Assembly: GCA_963693315.1 (NCBI GenBank) | Contig: OY856188.1 | Location: 101,682,462 to 101,746,461, forward strand | Direction: 5' to 3' | Length of the DNA stretch: 64,000 nucleotides | Source of the DNA: Diogma glabrata | Taxonomy: Eukaryota; Arthropoda; Insecta; Diptera; Cylindrotomidae | Part shown: in pieces, positions 34,123 to 44,648 of the stretch | Numbering within the stretch: position 1 is the first letter of the stretch | Layout: the number at the start of each line of letters is the position of its first letter | Made by a program: the position numbers and the translations under genes | The notes under the pieces: model-generated | What the model was told of the DNA's origin: nothing | Database searches by the model: none | What the model saw: only the letters and a program-made list of their open reading frames with translations

Positions 34123-35556
34123 ATTTTTTTTTTTTTTTTTTTTTATAGTTCGGTTAATCACTTAGGTTATACACCTCTAATGCTTTATGCACGTGTTAAC
34201 GATAGGAAAGGAAAGTTAAAAGGTTACTTTTTAAGGACTTGGGATAGGACTGATGCGATAGTGTTGGTGTACTGCTGATTTAAAAGCTTGGGGATTGTAT
34301 GTAGCGGGAAAAACATTTTGTGGTAATCGATTCCACCAGTATACGGAACGTGAAATGAAGGAGTTATTATAGCTAGATGTTCTCACATATGGGACCTCCA
34401 AGGTATGTGTATGGGAATGTAACGATTGTCTAGTGGCTCGTGGATATTTACGCAATGGTGGTATTAAATCATTAACTTCATTAGAGCATTTGCCGTAGTA
34501 GTATCTGTAGAATAGTGTAAGAGCTCCAACCACTCTTCTATGATGCAGAGAATCCATACCCGATGTTATCATTGGATCATCAATCAGTTTCAAAGCACGT
34601 CTGTGAACTCTGTCAACAAAATCTAAAGAGGTTTCTGGTGCTGCAGCCCATAAATGGGAGTCGAATTCAAGGATCGGTCGCATATATGCCTTATAGATTG
34701 TAGCGATTTCAGATGGAGAGAAAAAGCTTTTACAACGACGTAAGAAGCCAAGTCGTTGGGATCCCAATTTTGCCACGGAAAGAATATGATCATGCCATTT
34801 TAGTTTGTGATTGATGTTAGTACCCAACAACTTAAGCGTAGGCGAGTTTATTATTAGTTGTCTGGAAAATGTTGCATTACAGCTATATAGCGAGGTTTTA
34901 TGGGACAAAACGCGCGACTTCGTCTTCAGAGCATTAAATGTCACAAGATTTCGTTTACCCCAATCCAGAATTAATTCAAGATCTACATCCAAGGATTCAA
35001 CTATTTTTCTGCGATGGAAATTGGTAGTTAGACTAGATGGCTGTTTTTTAAAAGAATAGGAATGGAAGATAGTGCTGTCGTCGGCAAAGCTATATACTGG
35101 GTTTGTAGTGATAGATAACAAATCGTTGATAAAAATTAGAAAAAGGGTTGGTGATAGAACCGAACCCTGGGGAACACCGGCTTGAATTGGAAATTTATCC
35201 GAAATGGCACCATCCAGCACTACTCTGATAGATCTCTGGGATAAAAAATCTTCTAACCAACAAATCAAGGTCTTACAGACTCCAAATGAAATTAATTTAT
35301 TGTTAAGAGCCCGATGCCAAACTCTGTCAAACGCCTTGGATATGTCAAGGGAAATAATATGGGACTCACCAAAGTCATGAATTGTTTTACCCCATTTCTC
35401 CGTGAGGACTGACATGATGTCACCAGTAGACCGTGTTTTACGAAATCCATATTGGCGGTCGTGGAGAAGATTGTTGTTTTCGAGATAAGCCATTAGTTTA
35501 TAATTAATAATTTCGCCCATAAAGCGGTACGTCCACAGAATTTGCAGGGCCAACAC
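34123..35556 (-). mobile_element. LINE C, 5'-truncated, with intact 441-aa RT frame
   Basis: Minus-strand LINE with its poly(A) as the T-run at 34123-34144. The frame 34231-35556 encodes an almost complete RT: NNNLLHDRQYGFRKTRSTGD, HIISLDISKAFDRVWHRAL (catalytic Asp), AGVPQGSVLSPTLFLIFIND, YSFADDSTIF (catalytic FADD), the thumb, and a C-terminus ending in YWWNRLPQNVFPATYNPQ. No stop or frameshift interrupts the RT core, so this is one of the youngest LINEs here, but the endonuclease half is missing and the first ~20 residues lie at the junction with LINE D. It resembles LINE D in the RT. Confidence 0.85.
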
Positions 35557-35569
35557 ATATGTATATGAA

Positions 35570-38515
35570 TCAATAAAAAAATTTAAAATACATGCTCAAA
35601 ATATCTGCGGATTGAACGCTAACCATGACCACGTGCAATATCATCTTGAGCACGACAAACCGAACATTCTATTCCTTACAGAAACACAAGTTTCTGAAAA
35701 TTTTCTCTTTATAGAATCGCTTAATTCCAAATATAGGCTTGAATCAGCTTTCAAACTCCATCAGGGCGTATGCGCATTCATTCATGAAAGTGTTGCGTAT
35801 ACACGCTTTCCAACTTTTGAACTACACGGTGACGGCTTCAATACAATGGTTTTAAAGATTTGTCTTCCAGAAATGACTTTTTTTACAATAGCTTTATACC
35901 GGTCCCCCAAAAAACGTAACCCAAACTTTTTTAATATATGTACTGACAAAAATTGTGGACGAGATTAGAGCAAATTCCCCTTATTGTGAAGTTGCCGATT
36001 CCGGTGACTTCAACATCCACAACAAATCATGGTTTAAATTCTCCAAATCGACCGACAATGTTGACAATAGTGGAAAACTGGCAGAAATTGTTGCCGCGTC
36101 TCAGGGCCTATTCCAAATTGTTTAAAACCCAACTTTCACTTCCCGTAGGCGGTGATAATAGTTTTCTTTTAGATCTCTATCTTACCACAATGCCAGATAT
36201 TACGAGTGTCGATGTCGCGAAAGGTAGTATTGGAAATTCTGATCATTATTTAATTTTATCAGTTATCAAAACTGATTTACTTAAAACTACAGCTCCCAAA
36301 CCCCGTAAAATATTTCACTACTCAAAAATGGATAAGAGTGGTCTTCAAAATTTTTCCATGGTTTCCCTTTCGACCGTCATTGTTTTTACACTGACAATGT
36401 AAATGTTTCTGCTCAAAACATTACAGAAACCGTTCAATTTGCTATCAATAAATTTGTCCCTTTCTCCATAGTAAAACCCAAACAAAAATACTTGTATTCG
36501 AAAGCTGCCAAAACGGCACTTAGAAACAAACGTAGATCATTTAATATTTGGATCCATAACGAAACTCCCGCTAATCGATCCCAATATCTAAAGGCTAACA
36601 AAATATCTAACCAGATTATCTCAAACGAAAAGTCTGAAATTAACAGAGCGAAAGCTTCAAAACTTACGTCTATGTCTATTTCTGACAAGAGTTTCTACAG
36701 TGCCATTAATTCTTTAAATTCTGGTACAAAATCTTCTGTTCCCCCTATTATTGATGGTGATTTAATCGTCAATGATCCCACAAGAAAGCTAACTTGTTCG
36801 CTGAACGTTTTGCTCTGAGCTCCACTGTTTTGGAAACGCCTAAAGTAATACCCCAAATCCAGTCTGCAGGAGTTAATATGAAAGAACTTCCTTTCAAACC
36901 CAAAATATTCGCTAAACTTTTAATGGGGTTAAACATCCTCAGGAATGGACAACATTCCACCTATTATTTTAAAAATCTTTTCTAATGAACTTACACCAAC
37001 TTTGACTAAAATATTATACCAATCCTACAAATCTGGTATATTTCTCTCGTGCTGGAAGTTGGCAAATGTCCAGCCCGTCCCCAAAAAGGGACCAAAATCC
37101 GATATTTCAAATTATAGGCCAATAGCTTTACTATCGGTCCTATCCCAAGTCAACGAGCATTATATTAATACTCACATTTCAAAATTTCTGGAAGCAAATC
37201 ATTTAATAGCCGACAGCCAATACGGTTTTCGAAACAAAAGATCAACTACCGATCTATTAAACTATGTAGCGCATTGTTGGAACAGCATACTTGATAAAGG
37301 TGGTGAAACATACGTTATCGCTTTAGACATCTCCAAGGCATTCGATCGAGTCTGGCATGCCAACTTAATCAACAAGCTCGTTGCGTACGGTTTTCATCCC
37401 AATGTTGTGAAGCTGATTCACAATTGTCTATCCAACCGATACATTTCGGTCTCCTTAGACGGATTTTCTTCTGAGTCTAAACTAATTAATGCTGGTGTAC
37501 CTCAAGGCTCAGTATTGTCCCCAACCCTATTTTTGATTTATATCAACGAATTGTTGAAAATCACCAATCCAATAAATAGTTTTGCAGATGACAGCCCCTG
37601 TCTTCAAAAGGTAAAATGCACGAACGAATTAATCCTGCCCGGAGAGACGCTGCCACAAACTTGAATAAAGCTAAAAAAAGTAGCCGATTGAGGTGACAAA
37701 AACCTGGTCAATTTCAACTCTACCAAAACACAGCTGTTGATTGTTTCCAGATCAAAGACCGAGCTCCCCAAAGATATTTTATTCAGTATGTGTGATAAAC
37801 CAATGGGTGAATGTAAAAACTTTCGTTTATTGGGTGTCACAGTTTCAAATGACCTACTCTGGAACGATCATGTAATGGCGATGGCAAAAAGCGTGTCTAA
37901 AAAACTCGGCCTACTAAATAGATGCAAAAAATTTTTCACTCCATACCAATTGCTCCATGTTTATAAGTCCTATATTCGTCCCTCTATGGTTTACTGTTGT
38001 CAGAGTACTGTTGGGGTGCTGCTTCTGTTTCCATCTTGGCCCTCTTGGACTCTGTTCAAAAGCGGGCTGTACGAATTGTGGGTGATCGCGCTTTGACATC
38101 AAAACTTGATTCCCTACAACATCGACGCACTGTCGCTGATCTCGTTGTTTTTTTACAAATATCAACAGTGCTCTGATGAAATCGGCAGCATCATGCCTCA
38201 AATTTATTCTTACCCCCGTTCCACTCGGCAATAGGCTACCGCAACCAGTCAAATGGTCGAGATCCCACGCTGTCATACTGGCAGATCGCAGAAAGACTTC
38301 TTTGTCCGAACTGCATACAAATGGAATAGTTTGCCGGAATCCATAGTCTCAAGTGGCTTCAATCCGCAGAGGTTTAAAAAAAGCGTTCATCAATACCTTG
38401 AAGCGCAAGTTGTGGAACCTAGGTCTATACCTAGGTCTTAAAAGGTATTTATCTGTTGTTGTGACACATATTCTAAACCCTATAGCACAACACTTTATGT
38501 AAAAAAAAAATAAAA
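35570..38515 (+). mobile_element. LINE D, near full length, frameshifted
   Basis: Endonuclease: ICGLNANHDHVQYHLE, PNILFLTETQVSE, ALYRSPKK (35585-35935) then in new frames DFNIHNKSW-like and SIGNSDHYLILSVIK (to 36402). Linker 36492-36818. RT at 36945-37664: YRPIALLSVLSQVNEHYI, DSQYGFRNKRSTTDLL, YVIALDISKAFDRVWH, AGVPQGSVLSPTLFLIYINE, SFADDS. Thumb at 37737-38096; C-terminus ITYKWN-like AYKWNSLPESIVSSGFNPQ at 38253-38441; 3' UTR ends with A-rich DNA at about 38505. At least five indels, many next to homopolymers. Its 3' end recurs at 47105-47195 (inverted) and 57754-58119. Confidence 0.82.
36945..37664 (+). pseudogene. LINE D reverse transcriptase segment
   Basis: Open frame of 239 codons spanning RT motifs from PPIILKIF through KLANVQPVPKKGPKSDISNY, the catalytic LDISKAFDRVW, GVPQGSVLSPTLF and the FADDS box. 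It loses frame just after the catalytic box (SPCLQKVKC). The first Met is internal; the upstream block KPKIFAKLLMGLN in another frame shows a frameshift near 36945. Confidence 0.8.
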
Positions 38516-38557
38516 AATTAAAATATATGAACTTTACTATAGTATATTATATTTAAG

Positions 38558-38719
38558 GTTATTGATAGTAAACGAAGTGGGGCAGGGGCGGAAGATATTT
38601 ACATCCCAACATTGTGGTACATTAATGAGCTAAACTTCCTTAAAGACCATGAACTGCCCAGTCCATCGGTAACAACAATAGGAAATGAAATAGACGAAGG
38701 AGGGAAAGAAACAGACTCT
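38558..38719 (+). pseudogene. Harbinger MADF-BESS gene, exon 2
   Basis: Fifty-four open codons between ATTTAAG and GTAAGT, phase 0. The peptide VIDSKRSGAGAEDIYIP then LWYINELNFLKDHELPSPS is the linker that follows the MADF domain in Harbinger partner proteins (SKRSGAGA.D.Y.P.LWY..L.FL.D). It lies directly after LINE D, which sits in the preceding intron. Its continuity with exon 1 in phase and content is the best proof that LINEs C and D are intronic insertions. Confidence 0.82.
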
Positions 38720-39045
38720 GTAAGTATATACTTTAGATATCGGGTGGTAGTTGTGGCGGGACTGTGGTAAAAACGGGTGGGTGTCAAAAACACGTTGGAT
38801 CTTGATGAAACTTTGGTAAATAATCCAGGTTTGTTGATGAGATTTTAAAAAAGATGTAAATATAAATATAGGAAAGAATAAAATTAATCGAAATTCTAAA
38901 ATGGAAATTTCCAATTAAGTTCTATTTATACCCATATAGAATCCTAGCCAATAGAATCCTTTTCATTCCGGTAGTACAACAGTGGTAGTACAATAAACCT
39001 GAAAGGAGCACAGGAAATCTAAGGAGTGCAATATCTCTTAAAGGA

Positions 39046-39100
39046 GTATACTGTACTCCCGAAATGAGTATATTGTACTCCCGAAATGAGTATATCTGGT
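39046..39100 (+). repeat. Short tandem repeat, 21-bp unit
   Basis: TGTACTCCCGAAATGAGTAT plus A occurs twice in tandem, preceded by a third partial unit. It lies in intron 2 of the MADF-BESS gene, between exon 2 and the end of the transposase gene. Confidence 0.75.
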
Positions 39101-39182
39101 CACCTGAAACTACTTTTTATTAACTCAATGAAGGATTTATTAATAAAAATTGATTAAACATTTTCGGATTGAATTTTATTGT

Positions 39183-39960
39183 TTAAGCTTCGATCATGGT
39201 GTCTTGCCAAGAAATTGCTCCTGCGTTATTAAAATATTCACAGAAGCGATTACGTATTAATTTGGCAGACGATGCTGAATTTCGGTGTGTTGAAGGCTCC
39301 AACCCAGAAAGCTGTGTTTCTGGCAAACCGTCTATCCTTTGTTCCATATATCCACCCTTCTTTTTACGTAAGTAGTTATGCAAGTGGCAGTATGTCATTA
39401 CTATTTTTACAACCTTTTCTGGTTGAAGTTTAATGGTTGTTAACAAAATTCGAAATCGACTTGCCAGTATTCCGAACACGTTTTCAACAATACGTCGAGC
39501 CCGAGATAATCTCTAGTTATAAATTCTTTCCTTCTCTGTTAAGTGACGGTGTGGATAAGGTTTCAGTAGATTATCCGAAAGTGGAAGTGCGCCGTCAGCA
39601 ACAAAAACGTACGGCATTGTTAAACCGCTATTCCTAACTATTGCCGGTGCAGGGATATTTATTTCTTTTTTTATTAGTTTTTGTCCAAAAACAGTGTTTG
39701 CGAACACTCCACCATCGGAAACTTTTCCGTTAGCGCCAACATCCACCATCCATCCATTTGCATTAACAACAGCCATAAGCACAATACTGAAGATTTGTTT
39801 GCAGTTAAAGTAAAAAGAACCCGTCCCGTATGGTTTGCATATTTCAATGTGCTTCCCGTCTATAGCACCAACAAGGTGCGCGAAGTTTTGCATTTTTACT
39901 ACCCCATTTCTGCTCAAACATATCGGCAACCTCTTTCCACTCCTCTTCGGTCTTTGGAAT
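39183..39960 (-). pseudogene. Harbinger transposase, exon 2 (DDE catalytic domain)
   Basis: Minus strand, from an ATTACAG acceptor at 39961. It reads IPKTEEEWKEVADMFEQKW, then a 17-base insertion changes frame, then HLVGAIDGKHIEICKP (first Asp), YFNCKQIFSIVLMAVVNANG, VGANGKVSDGGVFANT (second Asp), LTEKERIYN, a TAG, then RLSRARRIVENVFGILASRF (Glu of RIVEN) and the C-terminus with YCHLHNYLRKK and NNAGAISWQDTMI, stop at 39183. The three acidic residues of the DDE triad are present. One frameshift (about 39905) and one nonsense codon (39513-39515) inactivate it. It lies antisense inside intron 2 of the MADF-BESS gene. Confidence 0.88.
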
Positions 39961-40047
39961 CTGTAATAAAAATAAATAAAAAATAAATATTATTTTGCAA
40001 ATAAATAAATGAATAAATATTGTTTAATAATTTTTAATTTATGTCAG

Positions 40048-40458
40048 TTAAGCTTTGTGGAAAACACCACCTCAACCATAAATGCAGTCACGCCCACTAT
40101 AAAAAGAAAGACAAACAATCAGGACATCTTAGAAGAAAAAAAAATTAAACTAATGGAGGAAGCTGTAAATAGAATGTCGCATGTCAATGAAAGTGAAGTG
40201 TTAGCCAAAGCCTGGGCTTTAGAATATAGCAAATTGCAACCGGACCAGCAAGCTTTTGCTCGTAAGGGCATACACGACATTCTATTTGAAGGTGGTATGG
40301 GCACACTCCATCGGAACAGCTTCAAAATAAATGTTCCAAGCCGAAGCTCAACACCTTCAACTCAATCATTTTTAACATATGCCACTCTTCCACAATACCA
40401 ATATACTGACGACAGTACAGTCAATGAATGTATGGGTTATGAAGATGAAGAGTTGTAA
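40048..40458 (+). pseudogene. Harbinger MADF-BESS gene, exon 3 (BESS motif, C-terminus)
   Basis: A 411-base exon after ATGTCAG, phase 0, open to the TAA at 40456. It encodes [20 protein letters not shown], then [20 protein letters not shown] and [20 protein letters not shown], the BESS protein-interaction motif (A.W...L..L...Q...A...I.DILFE...GTL), then a Ser/Thr-rich tail ending [12 protein letters not shown] motifs mediate self-association or binding to the transposase. With exons 1 and 2 the protein is 269 residues with one internal stop. This exon is antisense to the intron of the transposase gene. Confidence 0.85.
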
Positions 40459-40645
40459 TAATGAAATTAATTATGAAGATGAAGGGCTGTAATAATTTTA
40501 GTTAAAATGTATCTTATGAAATTAATGTATTGTTTATGAAGATGAACAGTTGTTATTATTTTAGTTAAAATGTAGTTTGTACAATGAATGTATGAAGATG
40601 AAGAGTTGTTATAAATTATTTTAGTTAAAATGTATTTTGTATCTT
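40438..40645 (+). repeat. Degenerate tandem repeat covering the BESS stop codon
   Basis: TATGAAGATGAAGAGTTGTA recurs four times (with GGGC, ACAG and other changes), followed each time by TTTAGTTAAAATGTA-like sequence; the period is about 55-65 bases. The first copy encodes the C-terminal EDEEL and stop; the others are 3' UTR. Confidence 0.6.
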
Positions 40646-40655
40646 TTTTACAAAC

Positions 40656-40901
40656 CTTTATAACTCCTCGTAGCACTTATACCAAAGCATCACACGTCTC
40701 TATAATTATTTTGCCAAGACATTGCGGAGATATGGCAGTGTTAAATTTTAAATCTTCAAAATCTTTCACAAAATTTTGATTGGAAAGTTTGGGTCTTTTT
40801 TTAAACCAATCTTTCATCCAAAATTTTTTTTGTTTTCTTATTTTATTTGGTGAATCAGCTGCTAAAATAAATACTAGACTATACCAATCTCCGTCTAGCA
40901 T
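40656..40901 (-). pseudogene. Harbinger transposase, exon 1 (N-terminus, internally deleted)
   Basis: Minus strand ATG at 40901. Encodes RKQKKFWMKDWFKKRPKLSN, the conserved N-terminal block of Harbinger transposases, then jumps from NFVKDFEDLK directly to TAISPQCLGKIIIETCDALV, which in the family lies some 70-80 residues further on, so an internal deletion removed the helix-turn-helix-like region. A TAA at 40677-40679 interrupts before VLRGVIK, and a GTTTGT donor follows at 40655. Phase 0 joins exon 2. The intron between the exons contains the whole BESS exon of the other strand. Confidence 0.78.
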
Positions 40902-41046
40902 TATAGAAATATATATTTATATTCTTAAAGAACAAACAACTGTCGGTAATGTCAAAAAAGCTTGTACTGCTGGATTGAAATATTGCAAGCATGCTTGAGA
41001 GTTAATGCTTGATTTATATCCACTCACTATACAAGCTTTTTTGCAG

Positions 41047-41106
41047 CTATACAAGCACGTTTGACAGCTGTGCTGTTCAAGCATGCTTGCAGGTGAATTG
41101 GGCCCT
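41047..41106 (-). repeat. Harbinger right terminal inverted repeat (60 bp)
   Basis: Perfect inverse of 27344-27403. The right target duplication TAA follows at 41107-41109, after which LINE A coding resumes in frame. Confidence 0.95.
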
Positions 41107-41194
41107 TAATTGGATCACGCGTTAGTTCCTTTGGTAACCTATCAACTGGAGTTCTACAAGGCTTAGTACTGGGACCTATATTATTTTAAATATA

Positions 41195-43113
41195 GGGCCA
41201 TTCCGCGGTAATCGATACTAGAAAGTAAAAAATAACTTGCAAATATGTATACTTTAATAGAAAATTAACAGGCTTTATTTTTATCACTTATCATTATTTA
41301 AAAGAATTTCTATAATATTTTCGCCGATTTTCGTAATATTTTGTTCAAGCCAAGTGAGTGGATTTCAAAGTCTAGTATGGAAAAAATTTACTAGAATAGC
41401 AACACGCTATTTTTACGTCAGTCACATTGACAAGCCGCCATTCACATTTGCTGTTTATACTGCGACTCATTATTATTTGTTGAACAAAAATTGAAAGCAA
41501 TCAGGTAAGTAGTAATCATTTTATGATGAAATTGTAACGCAGGTATTTCTGTAACGCCCGTAACTGCATAGAAAAGTTCATCCTACATGAGGTATGCTAG
41601 CTTTTATTTGGCAAGATTACTTTACTTAGGCGCGAGTGGATTTTTTTTATTATTTTTATCGTAAATTAAGAAAATTTAGTAAAAGAGACAGTTTTGATCG
41701 TTTATCTTATAAAGCACATAGGAAATAAAGCAAAAATAAGTAAAAAATAAAATTTTTTTGTCAAAACCAGTGCAATTTTGTATGGACTTTGATTTTTTCA
41801 AAGGACTGTAACTTGGACCCCGGGGCTCCGATACAACTCGTTTTGGTTTCATTCGCTTCAGTGAGTGATTCTCTATGAAATAAAAAAAGAAATTCTTGGC
41901 GCCTAAGTAAAAGTAATATCCCCTTTTATTTTGTATTGACCTTACAAAAGTAAGGTTATATAGGATTATTTTAAACAATGTTTGAAAAATATTCGTGTGC
42001 CTTAAAATAGAGCTTGCGTTAAAATATAGGCTGATTTATTTGTGTAACACCCGTCACACCTTACACTCGTTACAATTTTCTTTACTAATGTTATAATTAT
42101 TTAAGTGCACAATAGGAATGTAATACGTCCCTCTATGTGTTCCTCTATGTGTGTCTATGTGTTCCACCTATACAATATCCCTGTGTGAAAAAATTGATAG
42201 TTTTTTCAGACGGACGCCCAGTTCAAAAACAGATTTACTATTTCCAGTTTATATTACAGTGAGAAAGACTGGAGGGTGGGCTTTCTTTGCCACTAGGTAG
42301 TCATGGTAAGGGCGCTGTCGACGGCTGTGTGCAACTGTGAAGGGTAGACTTTGGCGGGCAATAAAGTCTCGGTGAACTTTTATCAACACAGTCTGGGAAT
42401 ATTATGAATATTTGATTTGTCTTCAAATCCAAAGGGCGTTAAATATCATTTCGTCAATGAAAACGACATTCAAGATCTTTAAAACGAGCTAAAGAAACGA
42501 TGGAATTATGGAATACTATAACTATGCTACCTCAACTGCAAAAACAGCACTATTTCAGATACTTGGGTGGAAATTGCATTTCATATGGTCTTTCAGGGAG
42601 TTCAGACTCCCAAAAATGTCTTGTTTAAACAAAAATAATCATAAAAGTCCAAAATAATAAAGAATGTCTCAAAATTTACTTAAGAATTTGTTTAATTTAC
42701 ACTTGTAACACCTGTCAGCGTCACAAATCTTTTAACACCCGTCACAAACTTTTATTGTAAAAGAAAAATATAAAAAGTAATATATCCACAAAATACTTAG
42801 AGTATAGGAACGGAAGATTCTTTAACTCACAACCTAGCTATTAATTTTGCGACAAAAATTTCTAATTTAGCTAACCTCTAATGATTGGTCAACAAGATAG
42901 CATATTTTGCAAGAGTACTCGTACCACCCGTCACAGGACTTAAATCTATTATTACATGTAAACGCTTGAATAATTCCTAATGTGTTTTTGTTTTACTTTA
43001 AGAAATCATTGAAATGAATTAAATTATATTCAAAACAGATTTTTGTTCTAATTTGGAAATTATAACACTTTAAATGCGTACAAATGTAACACCCGGTCAC
43101 TGAGGAATGGCCC
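41195..43113. mobile_element. 1.9-kb DNA element, GGGCCATTCC ends, TATA duplication
   Basis: Ends GGGCCATTCC and GGAATGGCCC are inverted; TATA flanks both sides (41191-41194, 43114-43117). Taking it out joins LINE A coding from PILF to IYLNSIFN. Variants of TAACACCCGTCAC occur repeatedly in the right part (about 42038, 42712, 42732, 42923, 43087), with a related GTAACGCCCGTAAC near 41552. No long reading frame exists, so it is nonautonomous. Superfamily unknown. MITE C copy 2 is nested within it. Confidence 0.78.
41611..41922. mobile_element. MITE family C, copy 2 (complete)
   Basis: About 310 bases with terminal inverted repeats ATTACTTTACTTAGGCGC and GGCGCCTAAGTAAAAGTAAT. The core has CTTGGACCCCGGGGCTCCGA, shared with copy 1 (6629-8008). 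The reading frame at 41676-41978 on the minus strand is a by-product. It sits inside the 1.9-kb GGGCCATTCC element and so is younger than it. Confidence 0.72.
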
Positions 43114-43117
43114 TATA

Positions 43118-43838
43118 TTTAAACTCAATCTTCAACATTGTTTTCCAAAGTGGAAAAGTTACAGGTTTTGCTGACGATCTAGCCTACACATATGAAGGTT
43201 CAAGGTAGAATATACTCGTACCCTATATAAACAGCGACTTTAAAAAAAAATAAGAACTTGCTTTGATTTTCATTCCATGTCACTAAGTAGCAAATCGAAA
43301 GTCATGTTTTTTAAAAGTAGTAACAGTACTAACACCGTGGTCTACCATCACCACTTATGTGATGGGATGGCATGCAATGATTCCTGCATAGTTATTGATA
43401 CAGTTAACACCTTCAAATATTTGGGTATCACGATTGATAATCAGCTCAAGTGGAAATTTCATATTGATCACATAGGTTATCTGCTCTGTGCAATTAGAAA
43501 GATGTACCTTTTAAGCGTACAGTATGCCCATACACAATTTTAAAAATGTGCTACCATTCACTAATAGGCTCAAAACTTCAATACTGTCTAACGGCATGGG
43601 GCTCAGCATATATTAGAATGGTTACACATACAGTATGAGTCAAAGAAATTTCTCCAAAGTACCAAGAGCGAACACAGATCTATGTAGAAATTACTTCACA
43701 ACTATGACGCCGTTTCTTTTTAACTCTCTGCCATCTGTGTTAAGAGCAATAACGTCTGTAGCTATATTTTTAGTATCTCTTAAAAAGTTTCTCATTACAA
43801 CTGATAATGCGGAACAATTTTTTATAGGAAGGGCGTAA
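43118..43838 (+). pseudogene. LINE A RT catalytic box and C-terminus
   Basis: Reads IYLNSIFNIVFQSGKVTGFADDLAY with the FADD catalytic box, then after indels KSKVMFFKSSNSTNT and NTFKYLGITIDNQLKWKFHI (thumb, YLGI motif) in 43277-43543, and the C-terminal MTPFLFNSLPSVLRAI ending at 43838. At least three frame changes separate the pieces. It completes the LINE A open reading order. Confidence 0.78.
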
Positions 43839-44332
43839 CCCACTTGTATCTCCTTTTTTATCTGCTAAGTGTTTTGATGCAGTTGTATAATAACTGATTC
43901 TGAACTAATGAGGATGATAATGTTTAATGTTAACTTGCGTATAATTCGCCACTAGCTCGGATTTTCAAATTCGAACTACAGATTTATACATAAACAGAAA
44001 TTTTCAATCTCCTCGGGTTAAAAACAAAATAATTAACGATTACCCTATTATTCTATTTCTATATTATTATGTTACTGAATTCCATATTTAAGTTTTCTGG
44101 TACTTATACTGTTTGTATGATTAGTCTAATTGGTTATCCTTAGCTATAATATTTAATATCAACAATTAGTTTAAGTCATTATTAGTTTAGTAGCATACAT
44201 AACGCAGAAAAATATACTATAGTTAAATTAATGTTTGTGAATCAAAATAAAAATGGAGGTTGGATGAATGTATGAATGGATCGGATCTTCTATAATAAAT
44301 AAATAAAAATAAAAGTTTAATATTTTTTATTT
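43839..44332 (+). mobile_element. LINE A 3' UTR and tail
   Basis: Noncoding sequence after the LINE A stop, ending in AATAAATAAATAAAAATAAA near 44298-44318, the repeat-type tail of the LINE. The exact end is uncertain by a few tens of bases. Confidence 0.6.
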
Positions 44333-44648
44333 ATTTATAAATAAATGTACAAAATGCAAATAATTAAGTTTAAATATTAATTTTTATAAATTATATTTGA
44401 ATAACAAATTTTACGGAAATCTTTGGTTTCGTGTTGTTCAAATGAAGTCTGCCATTTATCATGGTGCAGTTCACGCACACGTAGTTATCCTTTCTCACGT
44501 CTTCTGATTTTGTTCCGACTATCGTGATTAAGCACTGAGTAGTAAGTTTTTGAAGAGTATCTCAATAAAAGTATCTCAAAATCGTAACCAGGAATAAATT
44601 TTCAGCAACACCAAACTAATTTATTAATTTTTCCCATTTGTTCCACAG

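Larger units (their letters stand above)
27344..41106. mobile_element. PIF/Harbinger DNA transposon, 13.76 kb with nested insertions
   Basis: The ends are perfect 60-base inverted repeats (27344-27403 and 41047-41106), opening AGGGCCCAATTCACCTGCAA, flanked by the 3-base duplication TAA (27341-27343, 41107-41109) typical of PIF/Harbinger. Inside are the two expected genes: a MADF-BESS accessory gene on the + strand (33271-40458) and a DDE transposase on the minus strand (39183-40901). The palindrome CAAGCATGCTTG recurs near both ends. Most of the length is later insertions: the CCCAAGTAA element, repeat S, LINEs C and D. The original element would have been about 4-5 kb. It disrupts LINE A. 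Confidence 0.92.
25795..44332 (+). mobile_element. LINE A, split by two DNA transposons
   Basis: A CR1/Jockey-like LINE on the + strand whose coding sequence is collinear only after taking out 27344-41106 and 41195-43113. Endonuclease and linker lie at 25795-26739, RT at 26780-27343, a short RT block at 41107-41194, and the rest at 43118-43838, followed by a 3' UTR ending in AAATA-rich tail around 44296-44332. Removing the insertions and one copy of each target duplication joins SNRQQAV to IGSRVSSFGNLS and PILF to IYLNSIFN in frame, which supports the reconstruction of order. Confidence 0.85.
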
